Shown: in pieces, positions 22,801-36,136 of the stretch
How the letters are laid out: every line of letters begins with the position of its first letter
Position numbering within the stretch: the stretch's first letter is position 1
NCBI GenBank assembly: GCA_010279815.1
Contig: QEOQ01000303.1
Coordinates: forward strand, 747,567 to 811,566
Source of the DNA: Brachionus plicatilis
Taxonomy: Eukaryota > Rotifera > Eurotatoria > Ploima > Brachionidae
DNA: 64,000 nucleotides
Reading direction: 5' to 3'
The notes under the pieces: model-generated
What the model saw: only the letters and a program-made list of their open reading frames with translations
Databases searched by the model: none
What the model was told of the DNA's origin: nothing
Made by a program: the position numbers and the translations under genes

Positions 22801-24015
22801 AAACTTGACTTTTATGGCTATTTCTGAGAATTATCATGCATTATAAGAAAGAATTTTAAAATATTATTAATTTTAATTAATTTAATTTTAATTTCTTTTA
22901 TTTAAGGACAGAATCATTTTTTATATTTTTTTTTCAAAATTAGAAATTTTTTTAATTATTAGTGTTGTAAGTAAAATTTAGAAATATTACAGAATTGTAT
23001 TTTGAAAAAAGTTTTCAAATATTGTATCAAATATTTTTTTACCGAAATATTTAAATAAAAATTAAAAAAGGTTTTTGGTATCAAAAAGTCATTGTTATCA
23101 CAATCATGAATCGAATTTATGCTAAATTGGATCATAATTGTTGTTTAAATCATTTTCGATGAATATAATAAAGCTTATCTTAAATTTTTTCTATGATTTT
23201 GTATATTCTTTTTTATAATCAAATGATAGCGAGAATAAACGTTAAAAATTTATTGTAAAAAAATTAAAAATAAATTATTTTATCTATTTCACTTTCAAAG
23301 CTTTAAAAATTTAAATTAAAATTTGTTTTTAATTAAAATATAATTTAAGAATTGTCGAGTCAATTTAAAACATGTGATATTAGCAAAAAAATTCATTTTT
23401 TTATATTTAAATTTAACCTAAAACATTGAGTTAGAATAATTTATTGATTAAAATAAAATTACAAATATCTAGTAAGAGAAAATACATTTTTTAAACTATA
23501 AAATTAAATATTCTAAGGCTTCTAAGTCTAAGTTTAAATTTGCTCAAATTTTTTTAATAATTATAACACATTTAAAACTAGGTCGAACAAAGTAAAAATA
23601 AATATTTGTTAAATTTCATAAGATTTTTTACTAAGGTGACTTTATCTTCTGTTAGAACAAATTTTTGAGAAAAGTAGGGAAACAAATTGTGAAATCAATT
23701 TGAAAATGAAAATGATATAAAAATGCAGATTTGAATTTACAGGCTAAAAATACAATTAAACCAATTTAGCCTAGAGAATTAGTTTATTCAAATACACAGT
23801 TGTTATTTTACGAATCTCTACAAATGTAAAATAAGTTCGCCTGCTCGGGGCTCTAAAATGATTGAATTTTTTTAAACAAAATACCTGTAAAAAAATTTGC
23901 CTAGTCATTTAAATATAGAATTTTAAATAAAATTTTAATAAATATTGATACTTATTTTAGATCAAATAATGATTGTATTGTTTATCTAAATTATGATTTT
24001 GGTAAAATTTTTAAA
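19859..24015. other. 4.2-kb AT-rich spacer, no gene seen
   Basis: No frame with family features. The 66-codon minus-strand frame at 21937-22137 has no supporting splice sites or similarity I recognise. The region presumably contains the promoter of the AKNA-like gene near its 3' end. Confidence 0.55.
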
Positions 24016-27000
24016 ATGAGCTCAATTAAGAACAGTTCTAATGAAAATTCTCTTGTTTTCGATCAACAAAACTCGGAAAGAGCAAATGGGGTGAATTCGA
24101 GAATAAGCAATCTGGCTGAACCAAGTTTTTCAAATGGAGATCATGACGACTCATTGTATGACGCATTAAGTATTGATGCCCAGACCCCTTTGAAACTGGA
24201 ACAATCAAATGCCAACCAAGAATCCGAGCTTACTAGAGCTAATATCAATAATTTAAATAGTTATCGAGAAAGCCTTAAAAGCCAAGATACAAATCGCTTT
24301 TCTTTAATAGATTTAGAATATATCAAAAACAGCAAACTATCGAATAATTTAGAGCCCCGAACTGATCAAACTGATTTAATGTTGGATCTCAAAGAGACAA
24401 GTATAGATGAAATTTTGCTAATAGCAGATGATACACACACTGGTCGTGAACCAATTTCAATCGAAAAACAATTTAATAGTAAAAATCCTGACAATAATGA
24501 CCCAAGAGAAAATTTTGAATTCTTGAAAAATTCTGAAAGGCAGAAAAAAAATTTATATGCTAGCCCGAATGACTTTTTTGACTTGAATGACTGCAAAATT
24601 AAAGATGTTGGTCAAAATGAGAATCAAAAGAGTAAAACAAATTTACAGCGCTTAAAAGATAGAATAAATGCGATTAATTTAAACGATAAGAGGCTGGATG
24701 ATGGTTTGGAAATAATGAAAACCCCTCAGCCAGAATTGGTAAATGATGATTTTTTGGAACCAACTGAATCGAAAGAAAAATCAAAAAACGAAGGTGCATT
24801 TAAGCTTTATACAACTAGCATTGAAGAAAATGTCATTTCTACTAATAGAAATAAGGTATCAGAAAAAATTGAAGCGTCAAAAGCACAAAAAAGCTCAAAT
24901 CAATCTCCTTTTTATTCTTTGGATAAACAATCTATTTGCTCCAATGACGTTTTGAACAAGTCAAAAAGAGGACCTGTAAAAAAGTACCGTAGTGGGTCAA
25001 CGAGCAATTTAAGCTCGGAAAATAAAATAAAGAAACCTTCAGATGGAAGAAAATTGAATAATAAACCAAACAGTGAGCGGATTCGACCGGCTACACATAA
25101 CGAAATAACATATACTTTAGACAGTGATGAGTCTACCATCATAGATAACTTAATTAATAATCCGGACCGACTCAAACAAAAATTAAAGCAAAGCCGCATT
25201 GAGAGAGATCAATTAAATCAGCTACAACAAAATTATACTCGATTGTTGCAGCAGTATGCCGAAGCAGAGAATTTTATAGATGCTTTTAGACTAAATGCAC
25301 AAATAGGTGGAAATTCATCTAATCCAACTCCGGTAGCAAAAGTAATAATTTTATTAACTTAGATATAAATTTCGACTTAATGACAAAAAAATGTTTTGAA
25401 ACTTTAAATATAAATGAAATATTTTTTATGTTTAAATTTTTAAAATGATCATTCATCACAAACTTCTGATCATTTAAAATTCTAATTTTTTTCTTTTATA
25501 TTTTATTTTTGAAATATTTTTTCCAATCCCTTAGAAGTTTTAAAAAATATTAAAAAATGCATCATCTGGTTAATTTTTGAAAAATTTTGAAGGTAATAAC
25601 TAATTTTTTAATTTGAATATTCTTGAATTATTATTGAATCAAAAATCCTCAATTAAAATAGTTGTTTTTTTTTAAATATGTTAAAATGTTTTCTGATCGT
25701 TTTTATGAAAAAATTATCAAAAGCGTGCTAACCAATATGTAATCCCTTAGACCCGCTATATTTTTCAGATTCCATTCAAGTCTATTTTATTTTACATTTA
25801 ATTAGTAATAATTTTAATAATAAAAAACGAGACACATTTGAAAAATTGAAAATTTAATTGAATTCATCCATCATTTATTTTTATCAGCTTATATTGATTG
25901 CAAGGTGACGACAAAAATTCAGAGTTGTTTAAAAGTCTCAAGTTAAGTCCATGTCCGGACATTCTTATTTTGAAAGTTCGGATTTGGACTTTAACTTTAA
26001 TTTGCGGCTTATAAACAACTCTGAAAATTTCATAAAATGATAATTTTATTAATTTCTGTTTAGAAAAATTATTTCTTGATTCGTTAATTAAATTTATATT
26101 TAACTTTAGATTACTTGAGATAGGATTTAGGTTTTGATTAATTATCTTTTCTTTCTTTGTATATAAATGAATGATAAAAATTTTGATTTTTTTTTTTTTA
26201 AAAAAATAAACAATAGAAATTGATTAAAAAATTTTATTTGAAAAGATAGTTTATTATAATAAATAATTAAAAAAATATTAAAATAGATTTCCATTGCTAG
26301 CGATGATCTTTTCCATCATTTTGAGAATTTCTTAATGTATTTTTCATAAAAAGTTCGTTTTTAGTCGGAAAGCTGAAGACTGTACTATAAAATGTTTATT
26401 CCATTTATCGATTTTTCAACAAAAAAAAATTTAGATATATAAAAGCTTTATATTAAGGTTAAGGTTATATAAAAATTTAATATCTAAGTCCTTAATAATT
26501 CATGGGAGCATATTGTGTAATTTTTAGCTGCACTTACAATATTGTTAGCAATTTAATTAAGAGTGAATCCACAAAACCATTTATGATTTATTTTATTTTT
26601 CTAGCGTATACTCGATTTAAAGAGTTTTTGGAATCGCTTAAAAAGGTTTTTTTTTAAACAAAACTAATCTAAAAAAAATTTTGGAAAGCAAACTTTAAAA
26701 TTTTATGTTTAATAAAAACTCTAAAAAAATTAAAACAACATTTATTTCATTCAATTATCCATCAACCATTATTTCCATAAATATGAAAAATCTTTACATC
26801 GAATTTTCTAGTTTTTAAATAATGACGACTGAAAAATTAAAATTTTGATTGATTCTTTTCTTAATAATTAAATAATGCCTAAAGATTTGGGCATTTTTTT
26901 AAAGTCTATTAATCTTTTCGAGCTTTTGTTTATTGTCTTTGAAATGAAATTAAACTTGCTAGCTCAAATTCAGAATTCAAAGAACTCTAAAGAGGCTATT

Positions 27001-30000
27001 CAAGTTCATAAATTTCGGCCTCTTAATTTTGTTAGAAAATTTTTATTTAACTTGGAAAATATTTTTCGCTTTGGAAATTTATATTAATGACTTTTTACTG
27101 AGTAAACATTGTTATGTAACTAATATTATTTGTTGATATTCTAATGTATCCATCTTCAAAAAATCTAGTTTAACCAAGTCAAAAATTTTTCTTTTATTTT
27201 TAATTATTAAAGCTCTATAAAATCAAATGTGTGATTATAAAGGATCACATTAATAAACCAATTATTAGAATTTCGCCAGGGGATTTTGGGCAAAAATTAT
27301 TGAATTGTATTTATACTAAGGCAATTTTATTTAAAAGGGGTCGTTTCTAACTAACGAATCAAATTCACAAACAAACGTTGGTTCTCAACCAAATTTTACT
27401 CAACCATCAATTTGTTCTTCTAATTCAACATTGTTGTCAAATCAATTAAACATAGATAAAACTAATTCTTTAAACGGAAGTAAAACAGTGCTGGTGACAG
27501 ACCAGTCAAACCCATTTGTGAAATCAATTTCATTGACCAAGGCACAATCTAACGATAATTTGCCTAAAAATAAAGAATTCACTTTTCAAAGTCAATCAGC
27601 CAACAACTTTCAGCCAGCACAGAAATTAAACAAGCATAAAAGTCAATCGACTGTTTATGTTATTCCGAACAAAAACAGCTCTAATTCGGGACTCGAGTCT
27701 AAGAGTCCAACTATTGATGAAAATTCACGTATAGATACTCCTCCAGTTGAAGATAATATAATTATTGATCAGACTTCTGCACTAGGTATTTTAGTACAAA
27801 TTAAAGTTCTCGAAGACAAAGTAAATTTTGGCTAAATTTTTAAATTGTGGTACTTTTATTTTAAAGAAAATATCTCTAAGATGCAATCTTTCATAACACT
27901 TGTAAATGAGAACCAATTGAATAAATTGGAACAACAGCAGGTATTTGATAGTATTCAGAACGATTACCAAGTTCTGATCCAAAACTTTGATCAAGTAAAC
28001 ACTAATAATTCACAAAGTTTGGTGCAACAGCAAGATGAAATGGATGTGTAAGTGCAACTCTGTTTTCTTGGTGTTTTCTAAGCTAATTTTTTTTTAGTGA
28101 TTTAAATGAAGAGCTTGGAAAAATGAAAGCTCTCTTGGATAATATTGTTCATAAAATGAATGATAATTTGATAGATTCTACGAGTGATTATTCTGATTTG
28201 GAGCAGAAGCAATCCTTTGAAAATTCTAGTGTAAATTTTCTCTTGGCAATTTTATTTTACTTTAAAACCAATTTTAAATAAAGATTGCGTCTTTTTATGA
28301 CAATAGAGATGAGTTGATGGGGCAGTATAATCGACTATTGGACTTTTTTAATGAAGAACCTGAGAATAAAAGTGATAACTCAAATAACAAAGCCGGGAAA
28401 CATAAATCAAAACAAAATGAAACCATTGGAAGTGAAACTGTTTGCTCGGTATCTAGAGAATCAGATTCAGAAAGTTCGTCACAAAGTAAGAGTAGTAAAT
28501 CAGGTAAAAATGATTATTCCTTGAAATTTAAAAATTGGTCGACTCATTTAAACTTTTTATTAATTAGTTTAAAAAGATTCTTAATAAAGCAAAATTCAAA
28601 AAATTTTAACTGCAAAAGTTATAAAGTTTTCAAGATTTGATATCATTTTGATTTAAAAAAAAAGCTGTCAGAAATTGTGAGAATTTATCCTGAGTATAAT
28701 TCAGTAAAAATTAAGATTTTAAGTAATTGGGAAAAAAAATTTTAAATCTAAATTTTTATTATTTTGGGTGAAAAACGTATTTTTTTTTCAATTTATTTAT
28801 TTAAAATATGCAAGAATATTTCTTACCACTTCAATTTCTTAAATATAAACAAACTTGGATAGTTTTATTTTTCAAAAAAGCGTCACTAAGGCAATGCAAA
28901 AAAATATACATTAAATCAGATTCAGAAATTAAATTGCACGTTAAAGAAGTCATTTCATTTATTATATGCCTTAATGTTTATTTACAAATTATTACTATTA
29001 AATATTAAATTAACTTTTTAATGCCTTTTAATGCCCAATTGTTTGCCTATTTTTTAATATTCAACTCATAGATTTGAAAAAACTCAAAAATATATCTCTG
29101 CATTATTTGTTATAAAGGAGGATTATTTAGCTTGTTGGAAATTTTTTTTTATTTCTAGTAAATAAACTTATTGAATACCGAAATTTCTCTTATGAATTTT
29201 TTTTTCTCAAGATGAACATAAAAATAGTCACCAAAAAAAGAAAATTATTGAATCAAGTGAATCCACAAGCGAAATAAACAAAAAAGTTTTAAAAAATAAC
29301 GCCAAAATAGTTGTCAATCGGAATAAAAAGGACTTGGCTGATACCTTGAAAAAAACTACTTTGAATAAAAAACTAAGTAGAATTAGTGTTGATCGGGTTG
29401 ATAGATGTGAAAGTCAAGATTCGGATAAAAATCATAGTAAAGACACAAAAAAAACTTCTGCAAATGACAACAACAATCGAAATTTAAATCGTAAATTGAC
29501 CAAAATGAGCAATGAGTCTTCTACTGAGACTTTAACAACTAGTGGTAATGAATCTACTAAAATATTTTCAGATTCGAAACCAAGTTTTAGGAACTATATC
29601 GATGAAATCACTGAAGATACTATGGAAAAAAGTCCAGAAATCAAACATAAAAAAATCCTTAGACCTGCAGACAAGCGTTTAAAAGAAATTGGTAAACAAC
29701 AAAATGCTGATCAACCAAAAATAAGACTAAAAATGGTCTCTAGTAAAAAAAAAGAGTTTGCAGAGCAACCCGAAATAAGCCTTGGTGAACAAGAATATTC
29801 AGATCCTGACACAACTGTTCGACACAGACAAGATGTCCGAGTAATGAGGCCGTCTCCGTCAAGTAAAAAATCAGTATCAATCGGAAACATCTATGAACAT
29901 TCAAAACATCGAAAACAAGGGGATTTCAAGCCTGAAACAAGAACAGCTCACAAACAAAAAAATATAGACCTAAAAAATTTACCAATTGCCAAAGCATATG

Positions 30001-32281
30001 AAGGTTCTGATTCTTTGGAAGATCTAGATTCTTCTATTCCGATCGTAAATGATAACTATGAATACGCTTCCTCGTCAGTAGTTAAAAATGATAGTTTCAA
30101 GAGGACTATTCGGTCTGATAAAAGAACAGAATACCTTCAAATGAAGCAAAGGCAAGCTCATAAACATTCTCTTAATGATCTTAATCATGAAAAAAAGAAA
30201 AATTATGAGCATAAATATGTTAAAAATTACCAACAAGTCCCCAAGATATATTCTTCCAAGAAACGAGATGATGATTCCAATTTTTTATCTAGTGATGTCG
30301 AGTCTGTCATCGAAAAACGAAAAGCTCTTAAAATGACCAAAAAGTGTTTGCTTATATTTTTTTTTGAATGAAAAAATTTAAAATTTTTACTTTTTGAGGG
30401 ATCTAATGAAAAAATTGGCCGAAGAAGTTGAATTTTTGAAGCAAGAAATTCTCAAAAAAAATAAATCTAATAGTTCAGGAGAAAAAAAGCAACGTTCTGA
30501 TTTTCCTATTAGTGGTAAGAGACATTTTTGATTTGTTATTGACTGCCGGACCATGCTAATTTGGCCTTGCGGTATAAAATAAAATTCTAACAATAAATAC
30601 TTAAATTCACTAGATACTAAGCATCAAGTGTACGACTCTCAAATGAGTTTAATTAAGGAAGAAAAAAAAAATAAAGGTGTACCTCAAAAGTTAGTAAAGC
30701 AGAAAAAATCAGCAGAACCTAAAGTCTTGCTGCCAAAAAATAAAAATATTTTCGTGTTAAAAAATGAGAATGGAAGAGAGAGCTATTTTTGTGCGATTGA
30801 CCAAGATGATCTAAAACCAAAATCAACCCAAGTAAAATCAGTTTGTTCGAATCGTGGCAGCGATCTGACAGTAAAATCAATAGATTATAGAGATGTCAAA
30901 AATCATAAATACTCTTCAATTCAAAATTTAATTAGTTTAAGGAGAGAAAATAAATATTTGGATGGTACAAAATGATTTTTTTAAATAATAGATTTTTAGA
31001 AATTAGTTCAATAGAATTTTAAATTAAATTTATTTATTAAATTATTTAGAAATTATTTTTTAGCTATAAATTTATTTTTTATAAAAATCAATCTATTAAA
31101 AAAAAATTTTTTAAGATTATTTTTCGGACGAAGAATTAGAAGGGAATTTTTTGACTGACCCGAATCTTGTTTCCAATCGTGCTCGCTCTTACTCAACCAA
31201 AGACCGGCGATATTTATCAACAAATGAGATATTTGAACGCAAAAATTCAAATAGGCGGATTGACAGTGAGCATTACCTTTCTAGATGTCCAAAATCGTTC
31301 TCCAGAGACCGCGGAAATTGTGTATTAGTCGATTATTCTATACCTATAAAGAAGGAAAATGATAAAAATACACAAATACCAATTGTTGTTGGCAAACCGA
31401 TTAATAAAAAATCGCGCGAGTGTTTGATTTTCCTTCCAGTGAATAATCCGAATGTGATAAACAAAATTCCGGTAAATGTGATACCGTATTCGATCAAGGA
31501 GAATAAAGATGATTCAGAATATGAACTTGATAATAGCATTAAGAATATAATTAATTCCAAGTCTTCGAGTGGAAAGTATACATCGAACCAACATGAAAAG
31601 CCAATTGTTTCATCAATACATGGTTCGAATGAGTTTTCACCAGAAAAGTATAACATTAAAGTCTTAAAGAGACTTTTTTAAAAGTTTTTTTCTATTTAGG
31701 CAATCTCGAAAAATTCGCTATTATATCCGAGAATATACTGATATATCGACAGTTTCAGATAATGAAAACATGTATAGGAGGTTTAGTTAATTTTTTTGAA
31801 GCTTAATGCAAATGTTTTTTTTTATACTTTAAATTGCACTTTTTTGTTCAATCACCACCATAAATGAATATGCTAAAACTTTTCTAACCGGGGTGTTTAA
31901 TATTGTTGTCACCGTTTTTTATGATTTTTTCAATACTTACTTTTGTCCATCATTTGGTTAAAAACCTAATTTTGGATACAATTATGATTATTTTTGCGCT
32001 CTGGCTTTTTTGATAACGCATTGTGTTTAACTAATTTAATAAAATTATTTCATCAAATTTTTAAATATTTTAAAGAGCTTATAAAAATGATGATAGCCTA
32101 GAAAAGGAAAGCGATTTGAATGTAACTATTAATTTTAATGATTTACAGTTATTTTAAGTTTTTTTTTTCAATTCAGCAAGTTGATTTAGACATATTGGTC
32201 GATAAAGCCATGGTTTATGCTCACAGTTTATCCAACAACGCCAGACGGATTAGAAAAAAATTATATTATAGTATTTTTTGA
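24016..32281 (+). CDS. AKNA-like protein, 12 exons
   Basis: Exons: 24016-25341, 27338-27820, 27881-28047, 28098-28230, 28284-28503, 29212-30343, 30399-30514, 30614-30964, 31116-31647, 31700-31780, 32076-32121, 32177-32281. Every junction is GT...AG with matching phase; the total is 4692 nt, 1563 codons plus stop. The end of exon 1 has a coiled-coil stretch leading to LLQQYAEAENFIDAFRLNAQIG, close to the LLxKYAEAENTIDxLRLGA signature of vertebrate AKNA and AKNAD1, followed as there by a proline/asparagine stretch. The middle is long, charged and apparently disordered. The last exons give a short helix (ILVDKAMVYAHSLSNNARRI) like AKNA's C-terminus. Mammalian AKNA was first called an AT-hook transcription factor and later shown to organise centrosomal microtubules. 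Function here is inference. Some weaker donors (GTGTTT, GTATAAC, GTTTAG) need transcript support. Confidence 0.75.
25920..26023. repeat. Small palindromic element in AKNA-like intron 1
   Basis: About 104 bp beginning CAGAGTTGTTTA and ending TAAACAACTCTG, with imperfect pairing further in (AAGTCC/GGACTT). It is flanked by AAAATT on both sides (25914-25919, 26024-26029). It looks like a short MITE, but the 6-bp duplication is AT-rich and could be chance. Confidence 0.6.
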
Positions 32282-35110
32282 CTTACATTAATCTTTAATT
32301 TTCTAATAAAATGTTTTAAATAAATTTAAGTTTTTTTTTTTTGGGATATTGTTTACGCAAAATTGAGCATAATTTTTAATTAATTTAAATTCTCAAATGC
32401 TTAATTTAAATTTATGTGTCTGAAACAAAAAATGTTTATCTCATTGTTTTAGAAAATTTAATTTAATTGCCATTTATGAAACTTTGAAATAATTTAATTA
32501 ATCAATACATAAATATAAAAGAATTTATGTATTTTTTCTGATTTAAATTCCTATTAATCGCAAATAATAAAAGATGACTTTTTTTTGTTCATAAATATAC
32601 ATGCATAACAATGGCTTTATTTTAATAACACTCTATTAAAATAAATATCTTTTAATTTGAAAATTAAAGTTTATTTAATTTTATTTTAAATAAACGTAAA
32701 GAGCCTAGGAAAAAAATATGTGTTTTTGTTTAAAGCCAACGCTTTGGTGAGAATTAGCATAAAATTTAGAGACTTTTCTCGTGTGTCAAAAATAGACCGG
32801 TCATTTTATTTTTAATTAAATATTTTAAATTTTAGACACATATTTTTATGCATGAGGTGTTATAAATTAAAATATGTCAGGTCATATAAATCATGAGATT
32901 AAAATAAAACTTAAAAAAATAAAACCTAAATCGGAATTTTTGATTATATCATTCAAAGTAAATAGATCGATCTTTGAAAGGCTATTAAATTTATTACAGC
33001 TGTTTATGTAATGATTTGATTATTTGATACTAGTTTTTGTTCAGAATTCATTTGGCAAAAATCAATCAATTTTTTAATCAATGCATTCAATTAAATTTGA
33101 AAATAAGACATGAATTTCAGATTATCTAGATGCGTCTTGGAGGCCCCTAAAATATAATTTCATTCTTAATCTTCAACTTTTTGGTTGATTGACTATTATT
33201 TAGAAGATGATTGATGTGATACTCATTTTCACAGCAAGAGTTTGTCTACGTAGTTCGTACGCACTTATGATCAGAGTATGAAATTCATCAAAATCGCGGT
33301 AGAAAAAAATACTAAATAGTATGAAATTTAAAGTTTCATTTTTTTTTTATTAATTCAAATAAAATCTTTCTTATAGATAGTTAAAAAAGTGAATTTTTAA
33401 TTAATTTTTGATTAATGATTTTATTTAGCTTCTCAGTGATTTTGTTTATTTAATCATGATTTATATAATTTTGACTTAAAATTATAATTTTTGAAACATT
33501 TACTTCTATTTTAATCACTTCATGATCTTTTTTCAAAAATCAATTATCCACCAATCTAGACTAATCAATAGGCAACTGTCCATCTCTGATAAATATTTAG
33601 ATGAAAATAAGGCTAAATAATTTGATTATTTCAATTTAATTAATTTTCGAAAAAAATTAAATTATTTGATAAATTTAAATTTAAATCTTTTAGGAAGATC
33701 GTTTAACTATATTTTATTTTTACTTTTTTGATTTATATTTTTTTATTAATCTAAAGGTACTTTAGATCAGTGCAGATAAACAAATAAATAATAAACAGAA
33801 TCTTTATTTCTTTATTTATCTTTGTAAAATTTTTATTTTTAATATTTTTTAAAAATTTTTACAACATTGCCAGAAATGGGATTATTCGAATAAAAAAAAT
33901 AACAAATAGAGTCTTTTTTAATGTAAGGAATGAGCTGTTTAGAAAATAATTAGCATGTCACATAATTGCAAGTTACCAGTTGAACAATTATTTTTTACAA
34001 AAATGTTTTATACACCATTCTAAATTAACCATCTATCATCTTTTTCAAATTATTTATAATGTACAATTTTAAAATTTGTTTTGTAATGAATATACTTCTA
34101 CTTTTTCTATCCTTCTATAATTTTTACTAAATCACCTATGACGTGTAGTTGGCTAATTGATAAAATTAAATAAATTTCATTTTAAAAGCTGAGATGTTGA
34201 AAACTTTGATTAATCGAATACAAAGAATCTTTTCAATTTCATAAATTTTTTAACATTTTTTTATCATTACCATTGTTTTCTATTTAGCTTTCACTAATTT
34301 TTAATTTTCATTTTAAATTTAGAGGTGAGCTGTTGCTAAGCTTATTTTAAAAGAGAATTTTATCATTCTGGCAAAAAATCAATGCTAAATAGCACGGGGA
34401 AAATTACATTGTTATGCTTTACAGGTTATATTTTTAATTTAAAAATTTTTCTTTAAAATTTTTTTTATGAGGGCTTGCTGAGCTTGATATTTTTTATTGA
34501 TTGTGTAGATGTAGAAAAATCAATAAGACAAATATTTAGTCTTCCTCTTTGTCGTATCAGGTAAGACTTTTGCTCTGTTTTTTTTTTTTCTAATTTTATG
34601 AACATCGTTAAACAAAATTCTGTATAGAAAAATATTTATATTAAAATAAATAAATATAAAATATGCATTCTAATCGCCATAAGCCTAGAAGCATATTATC
34701 TTAATATAAATTTCTAAGTTTAATTATGATAATTCTCGCCGAGAGAAACGAAAAAGTTCAACATATTTTAATTTCGTTTTATAAAAGCCTCGATTTAAAC
34801 AAAACAAAAATATTTTCTTTTCCGACAAACTCATAACCTAAAGAATATAAAATTATAATAATTAGACTAAAATTGATTAAATAAAAAAAAATTCACTTTG
34901 ATTACTCACTTCACTTTCAACCATGGTCTCTCATCTTTCCGCATACGATTCACTGCTCCAGATCAAAAATAAAAAAAATTAATTTTTTTTCTTGTTATTG
35001 TTGCTTGTATTTTGAATTTAAATAATAATTTTTTTGTTTTATTTTTTTATATCCAAAGTTAACTATAGATTTGTTTTATGATCCTCAAACTAGTTAGGCT
35101 AAACTAGACA
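32282..35110. other. AT-rich spacer, no gene seen
   Basis: No coding signal. The last about 150 nt before PBX contain two CTAG acceptor-like sites (near 35090 and 35107), possibly an untranslated or spliced leader acceptor. Confidence 0.55.
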
Positions 35111-36136
35111 ATGGAACCGCAAATGAACGCCGTGGCCGACTTGACCAACCTCAATCCAAACCCGTCACTGATGTATTCGACACAGGGGGATCAATTAGAT
35201 GTGCCCGGCAATTCAAATAACGAAAACATCAATCCTCATTTGGGCCAGAACAAATGCGACATAAACCAACTATTGTCTCAGATAATGTCAATTACGAGCC
35301 AGTCGCTGCGCGACGCTCAGGAGAAAAAAGACGAATTGGAGTCGAACAGGATAAAGCCTGCGCTCTACCAGGTTCTTTGTGAGCTTAAGGAAAAGACTGC
35401 ACTGAACATGAGACAGTCGATGGACGATGACCCACAAGATCCACAGATAGCTCGATTGGACAACATGCTTATGGCCGAGGGGGTGTCTGGCCCCGAGCGA
35501 GGCCAAGACAACTTACCTCTGTCTCCATCTCAACAAAACAACGTCAACACTGCCGACACCATGGCTCTGGAACACTCGGACTACAGGCAAAAGTTGACCC
35601 AAATTCGCGAGGTCTATCACACTGAACTGGAAAAATATGAACGAGCTTGCAGCGAGTTCACCACTCACACAATTCACTTGCTGAAGGATCAGGCCAAGAC
35701 TCGGCCCATTACGCCGCGCGAAATTGACCGCATGGTGCAAATAATCCGGCGCAAGTTCAGCTCAATACAAGTTCAATTGAAGCAAAGCACATGCGAGGCC
35801 GTAATGATACTTAGATCCAGATTTTTGGACGCAAGAAGAAAAAGACGCAATTTTTCCAAACAAGCCAAAGAGATATTGGATGCCTATTTTTACTCGCATC
35901 TGTCAAATCCGTATCCGTCTGAAGAAGCCAAAGAGGAGCTTGCGCGCAAATGCGGCATTAGTGTTAGTCAAGTGAGCAATTGGTTTGGGAATAAGAGAAT
36001 TAGATATAAGAAAAATATTGGCAAGGCGCAGGAAGAAGCGTCACTTTATGCAGCTAAGAATGCGGTTGCGGTCGGCGGCGCTGGTGCTGAATGCAGCGCC
36101 GTCCCAAGTCCAATGAACTCCACTTATTCAGAGTGA
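35111..36136 (+). CDS. exd/Pbx: PBC-class TALE homeodomain protein (PBX/Extradenticle)
   Basis: One uninterrupted exon, 341 residues, ATG at 35111. The PBC-A region is at about 48-125 ([36 protein letters not shown]) and PBC-B at about 145-238 ([40 protein letters not shown]). These bind MEIS/Homothorax. The homeodomain is at about 241-303 with the TALE insertion LSNPYP and recognition helix [15 protein letters not shown], which also contacts Hox YPWM motifs. It acts in the nucleus as a Hox cofactor in patterning. The codons are much more GC-rich than the surrounding DNA and there is no intron, unlike the longer genes here. The C-terminus is short. Confidence 0.97.
   Translation: MEPQMNAVADLTNLNPNPSLMYSTQGDQLDVPGNSNNENINPHLGQNKCDINQLLSQIMSITSQSLRDAQEKKDELESNRIKPALYQVLCELKEKTALNMRQSMDDDPQDPQIARLDNMLMAEGVSGPERGQDNLPLSPSQQNNVNTADTMALEHSDYRQKLTQIREVYHTELEKYERACSEFTTHTIHLLKDQAKTRPITPREIDRMVQIIRRKFSSIQVQLKQSTCEAVMILRSRFLDARRKRRNFSKQAKEILDAYFYSHLSNPYPSEEAKEELARKCGISVSQVSNWFGNKRIRYKKNIGKAQEEASLYAAKNAVAVGGAGAECSAVPSPMNSTYSE

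Noticed and set aside
26875..27087. 70-codon frame (+) in AKNA-like intron 1
   Set aside because: Exon 1 (ending phase 0 at 25341) joins perfectly to 27338; this frame has no matching acceptor and donor.
28808..29008. 66-codon frame (+) in AKNA-like intron 5
   Set aside because: It lies between exons whose phases already match; composition is intron-like.
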